Origin: Pseudobdellovibrionaceae bacterium
Lineage (GTDB): Bacteria > Bdellovibrionota > Bdellovibrionia > Bdellovibrionales > Bdellovibrionaceae
Assembly (NCBI GenBank): GCA_019637915.1
Contig: JAHBUV010000001.1
Coordinates: 186,001-250,000 of the forward strand
DNA length: 64,000 nucleotides
Direction: 5' to 3'
Below the pieces are notes generated by a model that saw only the letters and a program-made list of their open reading frames with translations, was not told where the DNA came from and did no database searches. Positions 36,269-43,985 of this stretch are shown here, piece after piece. Both the position numbers and the translations under genes were made by a program. Within the stretch, counting starts at the first letter, position 1; the number at the start of each line of letters is the position of its first letter.

Positions 36269-37699
36269 ATGCCTTCAGGGAAAAAAGTTTTTCGCGCGGT
36301 TTTGAGCGGAACGGGCGCTTTGGCCTTGATCGTGTCCTTTCAAAACTGTTCTCAGTCGATGAACTCCATTGACGAGACCGTGAAGACACAGATGCTTTCC
36401 TCGCAGAGCCTCTTTGAAGACGGCATGGCCAATGCCACCAACGGCGAAGGCGGTGCCGGCACGAACCCGGGCAACGGCGGCGGCGCCCGTGACGGCAGTC
36501 AGTGCGACGGCGATTATTGCCCGCCGGCGCCGAAACCGCCGACCCCGGAGCCCCCGGTGACGCAACCGCCGGTGGTGGTGCAACCTCCCGTGGTGAAGCC
36601 GCCCGTCGTGAAACCTCCGGTGACGCAGGAGCCGCAGGCCCCGGTGGATCTGCCGCCCATGCCGGTCCCGGTGAAAAAAGTCTGCACGACGGACAACGCC
36701 TTCCCGCGCAAGCATGATTCGCGGGTCATGAACTCGGACGAGCTTTATGTCCGCGTCTACAGCAGCGCGACCCGTGCGGGCGGGGCGCTTTGCGAGTCCC
36801 ACGACACGCAAGGCAAGTACCGCGAGCAAATCAAAAAAGGCTCCCTCGATCTGTCGGATTGCCTGGAGAAAATGTCCGCGAGCCAGCTCGACTCCATGAC
36901 GAACCAGACCTTGTACGTGGCGGTGGACGCGACGTCCGCCTCGAGCCGCAACTTGGAATACCGCAGCGGCAAGGGCGCGGCCGCCATGACCCTGTCGAAG
37001 AGCTCCAGCGGCGCCTACACGGCCGCCATGGGAACTCTGGCGGCGTCAGACGATCTGTGGCTGGCCTTCGATGTGCATCCCAAGGACGTGGCGGCGTCGG
37101 AAAGCGGCCAGCACGCCACGGCCCTGTGCGATGACCTGGCCTCGCCCTTGGTCATCGACCTGCGCGGCATGGAAGGCGCGGAAGACGCCTCCTTCAGCCT
37201 GACCTCCATGGAGCGCGGCGTCCTCTTCGATATCCTCGGCGCCAATGCGGAGCCTGTTCCGCACACGCCGATGCGCATCTCCTGGTTCCATCGCCACAGC
37301 GGCGTCGGCATCCTGACTTTGCCGAACGCCCAGGGCGAAGTGAATGGCATCGACGAGCTCTTCGGGGACAACACCCGGGGACCGGACGGTCTGTTCGCCA
37401 CCAACGGCTACAAAGCCCTGGCCAAGTACGACGACAACGGCGATGGCCTGATCACTCAAGAAGATGCGGTGTTCTCGAAGCTCCGCGTGTGGATGGACCG
37501 TGATGCCGACGGCGTCGCCGCCCGCCACGAGTTGATCTCGCTGAAACAGGCCCGCATCAGCGTCCTCGACCTGAATTACGATGGCAACTACCGCGAGAAA
37601 GACCGTCACGGCAACATGATCACCTACAAATCGGTGGTGAAGTTCGAGAACGGCGCCTACCGCCTGATGTTCGACATCTGGTTCAAGACGAAAAAATAA
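36269..37699 (+). CDS. Large lipoprotein with Pro-rich stalk and EF-hand-like C-terminal domain
   Basis: 476 aa. The signal peptide ends SFQNC (lipobox). Residues 60-80 are Gly/Asn-rich and about 85-135 form a Pro/Val stalk with repeated PPVVKPPVV units. The middle is unassigned. From about residue 340 it resembles the calcium-binding module seen at the ends of many RTX-like proteins: NGIDELFGDNT, YDDNGDGLITQEDAVF and DRDADGVAARHEL, with Asp/Asn in EF-hand spacing. It is likely a surface-displayed protein on a rigid stalk that needs calcium. A bidirectional terminator follows. Confidence 0.8.
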   Translation: MPSGKKVFRAVLSGTGALALIVSFQNCSQSMNSIDETVKTQMLSSQSLFEDGMANATNGEGGAGTNPGNGGGARDGSQCDGDYCPPAPKPPTPEPPVTQPPVVVQPPVVKPPVVKPPVTQEPQAPVDLPPMPVPVKKVCTTDNAFPRKHDSRVMNSDELYVRVYSSATRAGGALCESHDTQGKYREQIKKGSLDLSDCLEKMSASQLDSMTNQTLYVAVDATSASSRNLEYRSGKGAAAMTLSKSSSGAYTAAMGTLAASDDLWLAFDVHPKDVAASESGQHATALCDDLASPLVIDLRGMEGAEDASFSLTSMERGVLFDILGANAEPVPHTPMRISWFHRHSGVGILTLPNAQGEVNGIDELFGDNTRGPDGLFATNGYKALAKYDDNGDGLITQEDAVFSKLRVWMDRDADGVAARHELISLKQARISVLDLNYDGNYREKDRHGNMITYKSVVKFENGAYRLMFDIWFKTKK

Positions 37700-37726
37700 G
37701 TTGAAGGAGTTTTTAATCTCCAAAGC

Positions 37727-37756
37727 AAAAACCCGGCGTTTCCGCGCCGGGTTTTT
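37727..37756. terminator. Rho-independent terminator
   Basis: Stem CCCGGCG / CGCCGGG with loop TTTCCG, five A before and five T after, 28 bases past the lipoprotein stop codon. Confidence 0.9.
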
Positions 37757-37936
37757 GCTTTTTCCCCTCTGAAAGACCCCGCTGACCAAGCTTTTGACAG
37801 GGCCCGACGCAATCGCGTCACTCTCGGCCCGGTGTCTCAGTCCCGGGCGGTTTTCGACCCGTCTTGAGACGTTTTCTTGGCATCCCGCTTGCTCTTCTCT
37901 CTCTTGAAACCTGAACACGAAACAAGCGAGGTCGGT

Positions 37937-38263
37937 ATGAAACAAGTCATCTTTTCTCTCCTGGTGGTTCTGGGCGCTTCGGTTGGCCAAGCCAAGGTGG
38001 CTGATTTCAACGCCCTGATCGGCGAGAACATGCGCTCCCAAGAAGAGCTGCAACAGGAAATGCGCCATCAGATGGGTGAAACCCGCACGGCCCGCCAGGA
38101 CAAGCGCGAAGTGAAAGTCTTCGTCGATCCGAAAGGCCACGACATCAACGTGCCGACGACGGATCTTCGCTTCCGCAAGGAAATGGTCGATCACACCCCG
38201 TCGCAAAAAGACGTGAACAACCGCCTGGCGAACGAGATCCAGGCTTCCGAATACCAATTCTAA
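37937..38263 (+). CDS. 108-aa secreted protein (hypothetical)
   Basis: The ATG at 37937 follows GAGGTCGG. The signal peptide (VIFSLLVVLGASVGQA) precedes a highly charged, Gln/Glu/Arg-rich mature part with no Cys (SQEELQQEMRHQMGE). It would be periplasmic. It has its own terminator downstream (38296-38323). No family is recognised. Confidence 0.7.
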   Translation: MKQVIFSLLVVLGASVGQAKVADFNALIGENMRSQEELQQEMRHQMGETRTARQDKREVKVFVDPKGHDINVPTTDLRFRKEMVDHTPSQKDVNNRLANEIQASEYQF

Positions 38264-38295
38264 ACCCCGGCCCAAATCTTGGGGAACCCCCGCGA

Positions 38296-38323
38296 ACGGA
38301 AGGCGAAAGCCTTCCGTTTTTTT
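38296..38323 (+). terminator. Rho-independent terminator
   Basis: Perfect stem ACGGAAGGC / GCCTTCCGT with a stable GAAA tetraloop, followed by at least six T. Confidence 0.92.
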
Positions 38324-38362
38324 AGTCTTTCCGCGTAAGCCCTCTCCAGGAGAGCTTGGAAC

Positions 38363-39107
38363 ATGAATTCTTTTGGTGCTAGAGATAAGCACATGACAAA
38401 AAATTCCAGCAAACAAAAAATGGTCAAAGAACCCCAGGCGGCCGGGAGCGGCGAGATGCAAAAGGGCGAGATCATTCTCTTTCAATCCTACGATGGACAT
38501 GCCAAGGTTCAAGTTCGCTTCGAAGAGAAGAGCGTCTGGCTGACTCAATCCGCGATGGCGGAGTTGTTTCAAACCACTCCTCAGAATATCACGCTCCACT
38601 TGAAATCAATTTATAGGGAAGGCGAACTTCTTGAGGAGGCAACTTGTAAGGGTTTTTTACAGGTTCGCCAACCACCCAGGGCTTCTATGCGACCGTGCAA
38701 AATAAATTACACTGGGCCGTTCATGGGCTCACGGCCGCGGAGCTGGTTGTTCGGCGCGCTGATGCTTCAAAGAAAAATATGGGGCTGACTTCATGGAAGA
38801 ACTCCTCGCGCTCAATCGCATTGTCACCATGTACCTCGACTATGCCGAGGATCAAGCCGCCAAAAGAAATCCGATGTCCATGGCTGATTGGGTGAAAAAA
38901 CTCGATGGCTTTCTGCAATTCAATAAAAAGAACATTCTGGTGAATGCCGGGAAAATATCTCATCAAATGGCGCTCAACCATGCTGAGAAAGAGTTTGAAA
39001 AATATGAAGTCCGCCGTCGCGCGATCGAGGCCAGCGAACCAATGAGTGACTTCGATAAAATGGTGAGGGAATTGCCGGTTTCACGCGCAAAGAAAAAAAC
39101 CAGGTAG
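38363..39107 (+). pseudogene. Decayed RhuM-family virulence/DNA-associated protein gene
   Basis: Three pieces in different frames match successive parts of RhuM-like proteins. These are an N-terminal part (VWLTQSAMAELFQTTPQNIT, ending EATCKGFLQV), a middle piece in another frame (FYATVQNKLHWAVHGLTAAE, ADASKKNMGLTSW), and a C-terminal piece from 38793 (ALNRIVTMYLDYAEDQA; PMSMADWVKKLDGFL). Two internal deletions with frame changes, including loss of roughly a hundred codons after the N-terminal part, explain this. The gene lies just outside the provirus-like element. Confidence 0.85.
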
Positions 39108-39118
39108 TCCGAAGCTCT

Positions 39119-39171
39119 GCATTTGTCGAAACGACAAATGCCAGCCGGACCCCGCGAGCGGGGTCCGGCTG
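39119..39171. repeat. Two adjacent perfect inverted repeats
   Basis: GCATTTGTCG-AAA-CGACAAATGC (39119-39141) is followed at once by a stem of 14 pairs around GA, beginning CAGCCGGACCCCGC (39142-39171). They lie between the RhuM remnant and the stop of recombinase 1. No T-run follows on either strand, so neither is a standard terminator; a recombination or protein-binding role is possible. Confidence 0.7.
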
Positions 39172-39175
39172 GGGC

Positions 39176-39709
39176 TTAAAGAATCAACCGCCGCAGCTCC
39201 TGCTGGGAATAGACGTAGTCCGCGTACACCATGGTGTTGGTGATGTTCCGGTGCCCGAGGGCCACCTGCACCAGGCGCAGGTCTTTGGTCTTCTGATAAA
39301 GCCGGATCGCGAAGGTGTGCCGCAAGGAGTGGAACTTCTTCGGGATGGGCCTGTAAAGCTCCCAAACCTGATGCAGGCGGTGATAGCCGATGGGGAAGAG
39401 CTTGTGCCCCTGAACCGTCTCGGCGTAGCGCTGGAGCCTCTGGAAGAGCTGTCGGGGCAGGGGGATTTCCCGGTCATTGGAGCCTTTTAAACCCCGGATC
39501 AGAACCGTTTCGTCGTAGGCGTTCAAATCAGACTTCATCAGATTGAGGAGCTCCTGAGCTCGCCCCCCGGTCCGAAGAGCCAAGAGAATCAAAAGACAGT
39601 TCCGCGTGTCCTCCTCCAAATAGTCGAACATGAGTTTTTCTAATCTTTCGACTTCGGGAGGTAAAAGGTATTTATTCTTATTTAAGCTGTATCGCGTCAT
39701 TGTTGCCAT
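39176..39709 (-). CDS. Minimal tyrosine recombinase 1 (catalytic domain only)
   Basis: 177 aa from ATG 39709, with GAGAGGAG seven bases upstream. All six catalytic positions are visible: Arg50 (TGGRAQELL), Lys75 (GLKGSN), His127 and Arg130 (HSLRH), His153 (LGHRN) and nucleophile Tyr162 (TMVYADY). The usual N-terminal core-binding domain is absent, as in the FimB/FimE size class. It closely resembles recombinase 2, which is divergent (for example YHRLHQ.W.LYRP, LGHRNI.NTMVY). Confidence 0.9.
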   Translation of the reverse strand: MATMTRYSLNKNKYLLPPEVERLEKLMFDYLEEDTRNCLLILLALRTGGRAQELLNLMKSDLNAYDETVLIRGLKGSNDREIPLPRQLFQRLQRYAETVQGHKLFPIGYHRLHQVWELYRPIPKKFHSLRHTFAIRLYQKTKDLRLVQVALGHRNITNTMVYADYVYSQQELRRLIL

Positions 39710-39752
39710 GGTGGTGCTCCTCTCCCTACTCAATAACGAAATATATATAAAA

Positions 39753-39782
39753 TCAAGTACTTAATAGTCTCACTTATAACTA
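39753..39782 (+). repeat. Left copy of 30-bp flanking direct repeat (putative attL core)
   Basis: Begins TCAAGTACTTAATA and ends CACTTATAACTA. It matches 49134-49163 in the same orientation at 28 of 30 bases. It lies in an AT-rich stretch between the two divergent recombinase genes, 44 bases upstream of recombinase 1. Confidence 0.7.
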
Positions 39783-39784
39783 CT

Positions 39785-39803
39785 GTTAAAGTAATACTTT
39801 AAC
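39785..39803. promoter_or_regulatory. Perfect 9-bp inverted repeat beside the left direct repeat
   Basis: GTTAAAGTA-A-TACTTTAAC, two bases past the left direct repeat. It is a candidate binding site for a recombinase dimer or regulator controlling the divergent recombinase genes. Confidence 0.5.
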
Positions 39804-39949
39804 TATTTGCAGGGGTGTTTCATCATGTGAAAAATGGTGCTCTGAAATTTTCGAAAAAAGTTGCGACGCAGGGCCGAAGTTTCAAAGCTTTTCCGTTTTC
39901 CGAGCCCATTTTTCCGCTTACGGTCGTCCCAAGCCTTGCCCAGCCAAAA

Positions 39950-40052
39950 CCTTTCATTTGTTCGCACTGTGATTTTTTTGGTTCCTTGGGTGAGGCCTGA
40001 TCCCGCCCGGCCATCCTTTCATTTACGCAAATTTGAATTTTGGTTCTTTGGG
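39950..40052. repeat. Tandem imperfect repeats (putative arm-type sites, left)
   Basis: Two copies of a unit, CTTTCATTT, then a short variable part, then TTGGTTC, T-rich and GGG, at 39950-39990 and 40015-40052. The first contains the 17-bp CTTTCATTTGTTCGCAC found again at 48944-48960 near the right end. Both 17-mers have GCCAAAAC just to the left. A 10-bp inverted pair GATCCCGCCC / GGGCGGGATC also spans this stretch. Confidence 0.55.
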
Positions 40053-40127
40053 CGGGATCTTTTTTCTTTTTTTCCGCCGCGCCGGAATTGGTTCAACGAA
40101 TTCCATTTGTTTGCGAAAACCAACTGC

Positions 40128-40775
40128 ATGCGGTTTTCCTCATCATCGTACGTCATCACGAGCGTGAAGGTCCTGTCGCGCGAAGAACAGGCCGCGCTCG
40201 TGCGCCTTTGCCGCCGGCTGATCAAGAGCGGCCGGGAAGTCCGGGACCCGCTGATGCTCATGCTGATGCTTGAATGCGGGCTTCGCGCTGCGGAACTCAC
40301 GGGGCTTTTAATCGGGGATTTCCGCCCGGAAGCCAAAACCCTCTTCATTCGCTCAAAAAAGGGCTCCAATGCACGCGAGCTGCCACTGAGGCCTGCTATG
40401 GCCCTCCTGCTGAAAAAGTGGCTTATAGGGCATTCTGGAGCGTCGGTTTTCTCGGAACTGGACCCGGATCGCCGAATTTTTGAAATCCGCTACCACAGAT
40501 TGCATCAAATCTGGGTTTTGTACCGGCCGCACCCGCGCAAAAAACTCCACTCGCTGCGCCATTCGTTCGCGGTCAATCTCTACACCCGGTCACGGGATCT
40601 TCGGGCGGTGCAGCTCGCACTCGGTCACCGGAACATCCAGAACACCATGGTCTATCTCGATTTTCACTATTCTCAAACTTCGCTGAGGAGGATCATGCAT
40701 GGCCGACCGCGCGCGGCTCGTCCGAGTGATGAAGGTCTTGAACTCGATGGACCCGAATTGGCTTTCTTCGGATGA
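40128..40775 (+). CDS. Minimal tyrosine recombinase 2
   Basis: 215 aa from ATG 40128, though no ribosome site is seen and a start elsewhere in the frame open from 39861 is possible. Catalytic residues are Arg53 (CGLRAAELTGL), Lys78 (SKKGSN), His141/Arg144 (HSLRH), His167 (LGHRN) and Tyr176 (TMVYLDF). The C-terminal 60 residues are close to recombinase 1. It lies just inside the left direct repeat and points into the element, so it is the likely integrase/excisionase of the provirus. Confidence 0.88.
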   Translation: MRFSSSSYVITSVKVLSREEQAALVRLCRRLIKSGREVRDPLMLMLMLECGLRAAELTGLLIGDFRPEAKTLFIRSKKGSNARELPLRPAMALLLKKWLIGHSGASVFSELDPDRRIFEIRYHRLHQIWVLYRPHPRKKLHSLRHSFAVNLYTRSRDLRAVQLALGHRNIQNTMVYLDFHYSQTSLRRIMHGRPRAARPSDEGLELDGPELAFFG

Positions 40776-40834
40776 AATAACGACGGCCGCCCCCGTCCTG
40801 GAAGCGGCCGCCGACTCGCCGGATGAAGGGCCAG

Positions 40835-41266
40835 TTACTGTTGGGATTGATCCTTTTTGTCAGGCGACGAAGCCTGACGCTCTTTCCGAGCCGCCGGAGC
40901 CGGAATGATCACATTCCCGGCCTCGTCGATATTGGCGCCCGCTTTTTTGTAATCCTCGAGCGAGAGCACCTTGCCGGCGACCGCGAGTTGGCCGGCGGCG
41001 ATCTTGCGCTCGGCCGCTTCTTCCGATAAGCCCACGCGGCCGTCGGCAAAAAGCTTGTACACGCGCGCGTTCTTCGGGATCGGCGACAGGCAGAGCTGAT
41101 CCAAAGCGCCGGTCTCATGCTGGGCATCGACACGCTGACCAGCACCGTTTTTGCGCACGGACACGCGCAAGTCGCCCGCGGCATCGTAGGCGTCGATGTG
41201 GTTTTCCGAGCTTTCCACTTTTCCGCCCGGGTACTTGTTTTTCAGATGGACAGCGATTGCTTTCAT
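40835..41266 (-). CDS. Provirus protein of 143 aa (hypothetical)
   Basis: AAGGAG before the ATG at 41266, which overlaps the preceding stop. A small N-terminal domain (MKAIAVHLKNKYPGGKV) is followed by a DYKKAGANIDEAGNVIIP segment and a charged, disordered tail (KERQASSPDKKDQSQQ). It is soluble, with no Cys beyond one. It is the last gene of the minus-strand array, facing recombinase 2. No family is recognised. Confidence 0.7.
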   Translation of the reverse strand: MKAIAVHLKNKYPGGKVESSENHIDAYDAAGDLRVSVRKNGAGQRVDAQHETGALDQLCLSPIPKNARVYKLFADGRVGLSEEAAERKIAAGQLAVAGKVLSLEDYKKAGANIDEAGNVIIPAPAARKERQASSPDKKDQSQQ

Positions 41267-41466
41267 TTTTCTTTCTCCTTTTTTTTCAGCTCGCGGATCT
41301 CTTTGAAGGCTTCATTGATGTCCGCGCGCATTTTGTTGATTTTTTGAAAGTGCGAAACGACCGACTGGATCACCAGGCCGGCATTGGAAAGCAGCAGTCC
41401 GCCGATCACGATCCAGAAGGCAGCCACGATGTTCTGCTGACCGATCTCGGCGATGATGACTTCCAT
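41263..41466 (-). CDS. Provirus single-helix membrane protein (67 aa), holin-like layout
   Basis: One N-terminal hydrophobic helix (IVAAFWIVIGGLLLSNAGLVI) is followed by a coiled, Lys/Glu-rich cytoplasmic tail (EAFKEIRELKKKEKEK). This layout is seen in small phage holins of the BhlA/XhlA kind. It lies two genes downstream of the lytic transglycosylase, which supports a lysis role, though it could equally be a virion membrane protein. It abuts the previous gene's stop directly. Confidence 0.65.
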   Translation of the reverse strand: MEVIIAEIGQQNIVAAFWIVIGGLLLSNAGLVIQSVVSHFQKINKMRADINEAFKEIRELKKKEKEK

Positions 41467-41616
41467 TTACTTGGCCTCCAGGACAGGAGCACCGCAAACG
41501 GCCTCTTTGAATTCGGCGTTTTGCATGCCGGCGGCGGCGGCCCCCAGGGCGATGCCGATCGGCGCGATCCAGCGGATCAAAGTTTTCTTGGAAAAAATCT
41601 TTTTCAAAATTTCCAC
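41467..41616 (-). CDS. Provirus 49-aa membrane protein
   Basis: GTG at 41616 lies six bases after AAAGGGGG, which sets the start. A basic amphipathic N-terminus (EILKKIFSKKTLIRW) precedes one hydrophobic stretch (IAPIGIALGAAAAGM). It is too short for family assignment. It starts 14 bases after the lytic transglycosylase stop, in the dense array. Confidence 0.6.
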   Translation of the reverse strand: MEILKKIFSKKTLIRWIAPIGIALGAAAAGMQNAEFKEAVCGAPVLEAK

Positions 41617-41629
41617 GACGAGCCCCCTT

Positions 41630-42178
41630 TTAAATCTTCGCGTAATTGCGCAGATAACGATCCCAGTAAACCCCGGCATAGCCCGCGATTTCCCCTCTGC
41701 GCTCTTTGGCGCTGTTCCCGCGGCCCTGGTTGTAGGACTTCACGACCCACTCGGTGTAACGCGGTTCAGAGGTCGGGAACTGTTTTGTCAGCCAGGCGAT
41801 GAATTCCGCGGCGATGCGGATCGAATATTCCGGATCATTCAGTTTTTGGGGCGTGGCACTCGAATCGAAATCCTTCGCCGTGGTGACGGTGACCTGCATG
41901 AGGCCCCAGGATTTGCCATCGGATGATTTCGAGCCCTCCACGTCGTTGGGGTTGGCAAGCCCGCGCGCGACAGAAGCCTCAAGCCCATTGGCGGCGACGC
42001 CGAGCCCGGACTCGTTCATGGCGATCGCTTTGAGCATTTTCCAGTCAAGGCCGTTTTGCTTCGCGTACTTCTGGAAAAGGGCATCGAAAGCCGTGAAAAT
42101 ATTCGACCCCGTGGCCTTGACCGCGGCGCCGTCTTTGCTGATCAGGTAAAGGAGTCCTGCCACGATCGCGAACGTCAT
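41630..42178 (-). CDS. Provirus lytic transglycosylase (SLT domain)
   Basis: 182 aa. An N-terminal hydrophobic helix (TFAIVAGLLYLI) anchors it. The SLT domain shows the catalytic Glu56 in MNESGLG, then SWGLMQV, EYSIRIAAEFIAWL and VVKSYNQGRGNS, all in the expected order. It would cleave peptidoglycan during virus entry or exit, as virion-borne transglycosylases of PRD1-type phages do. The start overlaps the upstream stop (ATGA). Confidence 0.88.
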   Translation of the reverse strand: MTFAIVAGLLYLISKDGAAVKATGSNIFTAFDALFQKYAKQNGLDWKMLKAIAMNESGLGVAANGLEASVARGLANPNDVEGSKSSDGKSWGLMQVTVTTAKDFDSSATPQKLNDPEYSIRIAAEFIAWLTKQFPTSEPRYTEWVVKSYNQGRGNSAKERRGEIAGYAGVYWDRYLRNYAKI

Positions 42179-42714
42179 GCGGACGGCTCCGCTTTTTTCT
42201 TGCGCTTGCGGGCTTTCTCCACGACCTCTTTGACGTCCTTCACGAGATGTTTTGTGCCGCCCGAAGCGTTGATCGCGTACAAAAGAGCACCCCCGATCAC
42301 GATGAAGGGCAGCAAGCTCGTGAGCCAGGAAAGGGAAGTGAGGATGCTGTTCCCAAGCGTCTGGGCCCCCGAGGCGGTTGCGGAAATCACATCGCCCAAA
42401 ACAGTCTTGGTCAGATCGAGATAGCTGATGCTCGTGGCCCCTCTCAGCGCATTGAAAAAGTCATTGTGGTCGCGCGGGAGCCGGCCTTGGGCGGTTTTCG
42501 CAAGGCCCTCCATGCCGGTCTGAACCTGCTGCGAAGACAGCTTGCTCGAGTTGATCGCAAGCCCCAGGCCTTCGGCATAAATCAAACCCTTCGAGCCGTA
42601 GGCGGCCAGAAGTTCATCGGTGCTCTTCGGCTTATAGTCCGGGTACTGCAAAGAGGCATTATGAAAAAAGAGAAGTGCTTGCAGGCCGGCTTGGGTGTCT
42701 GAATTCAATTCCAT
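42175..42714 (-). CDS. Provirus membrane protein of 179 aa
   Basis: AGGAGGAG precedes the ATG at 42714. A helical soluble part (residues 1-120) is followed by one strong membrane helix (LLPFIVIGGALLYAI) and a Lys/Arg-rich end (KARKRKKKAE). The same layout, soluble-helix-basic tail, recurs in the two membrane proteins further upstream, as expected for proteins of an internal virion membrane. No family is recognised. Confidence 0.7.
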   Translation of the reverse strand: MELNSDTQAGLQALLFFHNASLQYPDYKPKSTDELLAAYGSKGLIYAEGLGLAINSSKLSSQQVQTGMEGLAKTAQGRLPRDHNDFFNALRGATSISYLDLTKTVLGDVISATASGAQTLGNSILTSLSWLTSLLPFIVIGGALLYAINASGGTKHLVKDVKEVVEKARKRKKKAEPSA

Positions 42715-42723
42715 CGGCTCCTC

Positions 42724-43050
42724 CTATGCACCTTTGAAAACGACGCCGCCACTGAAAGACATCGTCACCTGAGAAACGCTGGTTGGTTGAGCAGAGCTGC
42801 TAGTGCCTTGGTTGTTGACGGTTTGAATCACGATCGTCGCGGGAATTGTATCGCCCGGGCCATATCTGCGGGTGACAGGATTATAAATCGTCGTGAAAGC
42901 TTGAAAGGCCGTCGCGGGAGCACCCATAGATCCAACTGGACCGTTCGGGGCGACGTAATCACATTCAGCAAACTCACCTGATTTTAGCACATACCCGGAG
43001 GCCGCTTTTTGCTTTACCTGAAGCCCTGATCTTCCATTGATGAAAGCCAC
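42724..43050 (-). CDS. Provirus protein of 108 aa, probably structural
   Basis: GTG start at 43050 with GAAGGAGG upstream; it overlaps the TAG of the preceding gene. The sequence is rich in Gly, Ser, Thr and Val, beta-type (VTMSFSGGVVFKGA at the end), with no helix or membrane segment. It is likely a small virion surface or vertex component. Its position between two structural-looking genes is the main evidence. Confidence 0.6.
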   Translation of the reverse strand: MAFINGRSGLQVKQKAASGYVLKSGEFAECDYVAPNGPVGSMGAPATAFQAFTTIYNPVTRRYGPGDTIPATIVIQTVNNQGTSSSAQPTSVSQVTMSFSGGVVFKGA

Positions 43051-43733
43051 TAGCCTGCCTCCTTCATGAGTCGCACGTTCTGGCCGGCGGTGCCGGAAAT
43101 CCCATAAAGGGCAGCCTGATTTTTAAATTGAAAAGACTCGCCAGAACTGAGGCGAATTCCGCTTGCGATCGTTACACTCACGTCGCCAAGGAAAATATCC
43201 TCGGCGCCGAGGTTTTGGATCAGCACGCCTTTTCTCAGAAGGTCTTGAGGGACAATTTGAGAGGCGGCGATTCCGACCGTGACGGCCGCAAGCGTCTCAA
43301 CCGTCGAGCCGTCACTGATCGACACGCCACCTGCCGTGAGGCTGATTTGCGAGCCCGAGCGCATGTCAGAATCGATCATCACGACCAATTCCACTTTTGC
43401 ACCCGTTTGAGCCGGCCAGTGCAAAAAAGCCTCGGGAACTTTTCCGGCGACCGACCAGGAATCCCGATAGCTCATTTTCAAATGGGGTTGCTGCGAATCG
43501 CGGCTCGAGGGCTTCAGGTAGAAAAAAGCGTCCGGCCGGGAGGAAGTCTCAAAGAAAACGCAGCTGAACGGGAAGCCGATCCGATACGGATTGTTTTCCG
43601 AGCGCGCGACAGACAAATCAAGCGTCACGCGTTGGAACATCTGCTCGCGGTTTGTTAAGCCATGGATCACTTCCGCTTGGGAGAGCTCACGCTGCCGGTC
43701 GACCAGGGCTTTCGCTGTGTTGTAATCCATCAT
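43050..43733 (-). CDS. Provirus beta-rich structural protein (putative spike or vertex protein)
   Basis: 227 aa. The C-terminal 60 residues (VLIQNLGAEDIFLGDVSVT, then LSSGESFQF and ALYGISGTAGQNVR) have the pattern of short beta-domains common in phage structural and fibre-head proteins. The N-terminal half has FFETSSRPDAFFYL and is less clear. A penton or spike role is inferred from this and from proximity to the capsid gene. It starts within the stop of the preceding gene (ATGATG overlap). Confidence 0.6.
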   Translation of the reverse strand: MMDYNTAKALVDRQRELSQAEVIHGLTNREQMFQRVTLDLSVARSENNPYRIGFPFSCVFFETSSRPDAFFYLKPSSRDSQQPHLKMSYRDSWSVAGKVPEAFLHWPAQTGAKVELVVMIDSDMRSGSQISLTAGGVSISDGSTVETLAAVTVGIAASQIVPQDLLRKGVLIQNLGAEDIFLGDVSVTIASGIRLSSGESFQFKNQAALYGISGTAGQNVRLMKEAG

Positions 43734-43972
43734 TTCCCCCTGAAAAGAAGAACCCCGACCAGGACGACGCCGCCCAAGATGAGGTAGGTGAGGGGGTTTG
43801 TCGCGACCTCTTGAATGATCACGGCCGGCGTCGCTGGTTCCGTCGGCGATTGAATCCCCAGGCGCTTTTTGATTTCGTCACTTGCGGCCTTTTTGATGTC
43901 GTCCTTGCTGTCGGACCAGATATCCTCGCCAACACCGAGTGCGGTTTCGCGAATTGAATCCCAAAAGCTCAT
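43730..43972 (-). CDS. Provirus membrane protein of 80 aa
   Basis: GGAGG before the ATG at 43972 decides the start. An acidic soluble part (SFWDSIRETALGVGEDIW) is followed by a C-terminal helix (LTYLILGGVVLVGVLLF) and ends RGK. It is a tail-anchored type, like its neighbours, and is predicted to sit in the viral or host membrane. Confidence 0.65.
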   Translation of the reverse strand: MSFWDSIRETALGVGEDIWSDSKDDIKKAASDEIKKRLGIQSPTEPATPAVIIQEVATNPLTYLILGGVVLVGVLLFRGK

Positions 43973-43985
43973 CCAAAAACCTCCA

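Noticed and set aside
38793-39107. C-terminal RhuM piece as an independent small gene
   Set aside because: Its sequence continues the RhuM family alignment directly after the middle fragment, so it is part of a broken gene.
39823-40014. Minus-strand 63-codon frame containing the left 17-bp repeat, starting like the 80-aa gene (MKG)
   Set aside because: The resemblance ends after a few codons. The shared DNA is better explained as a repeat or binding site than as a gene.
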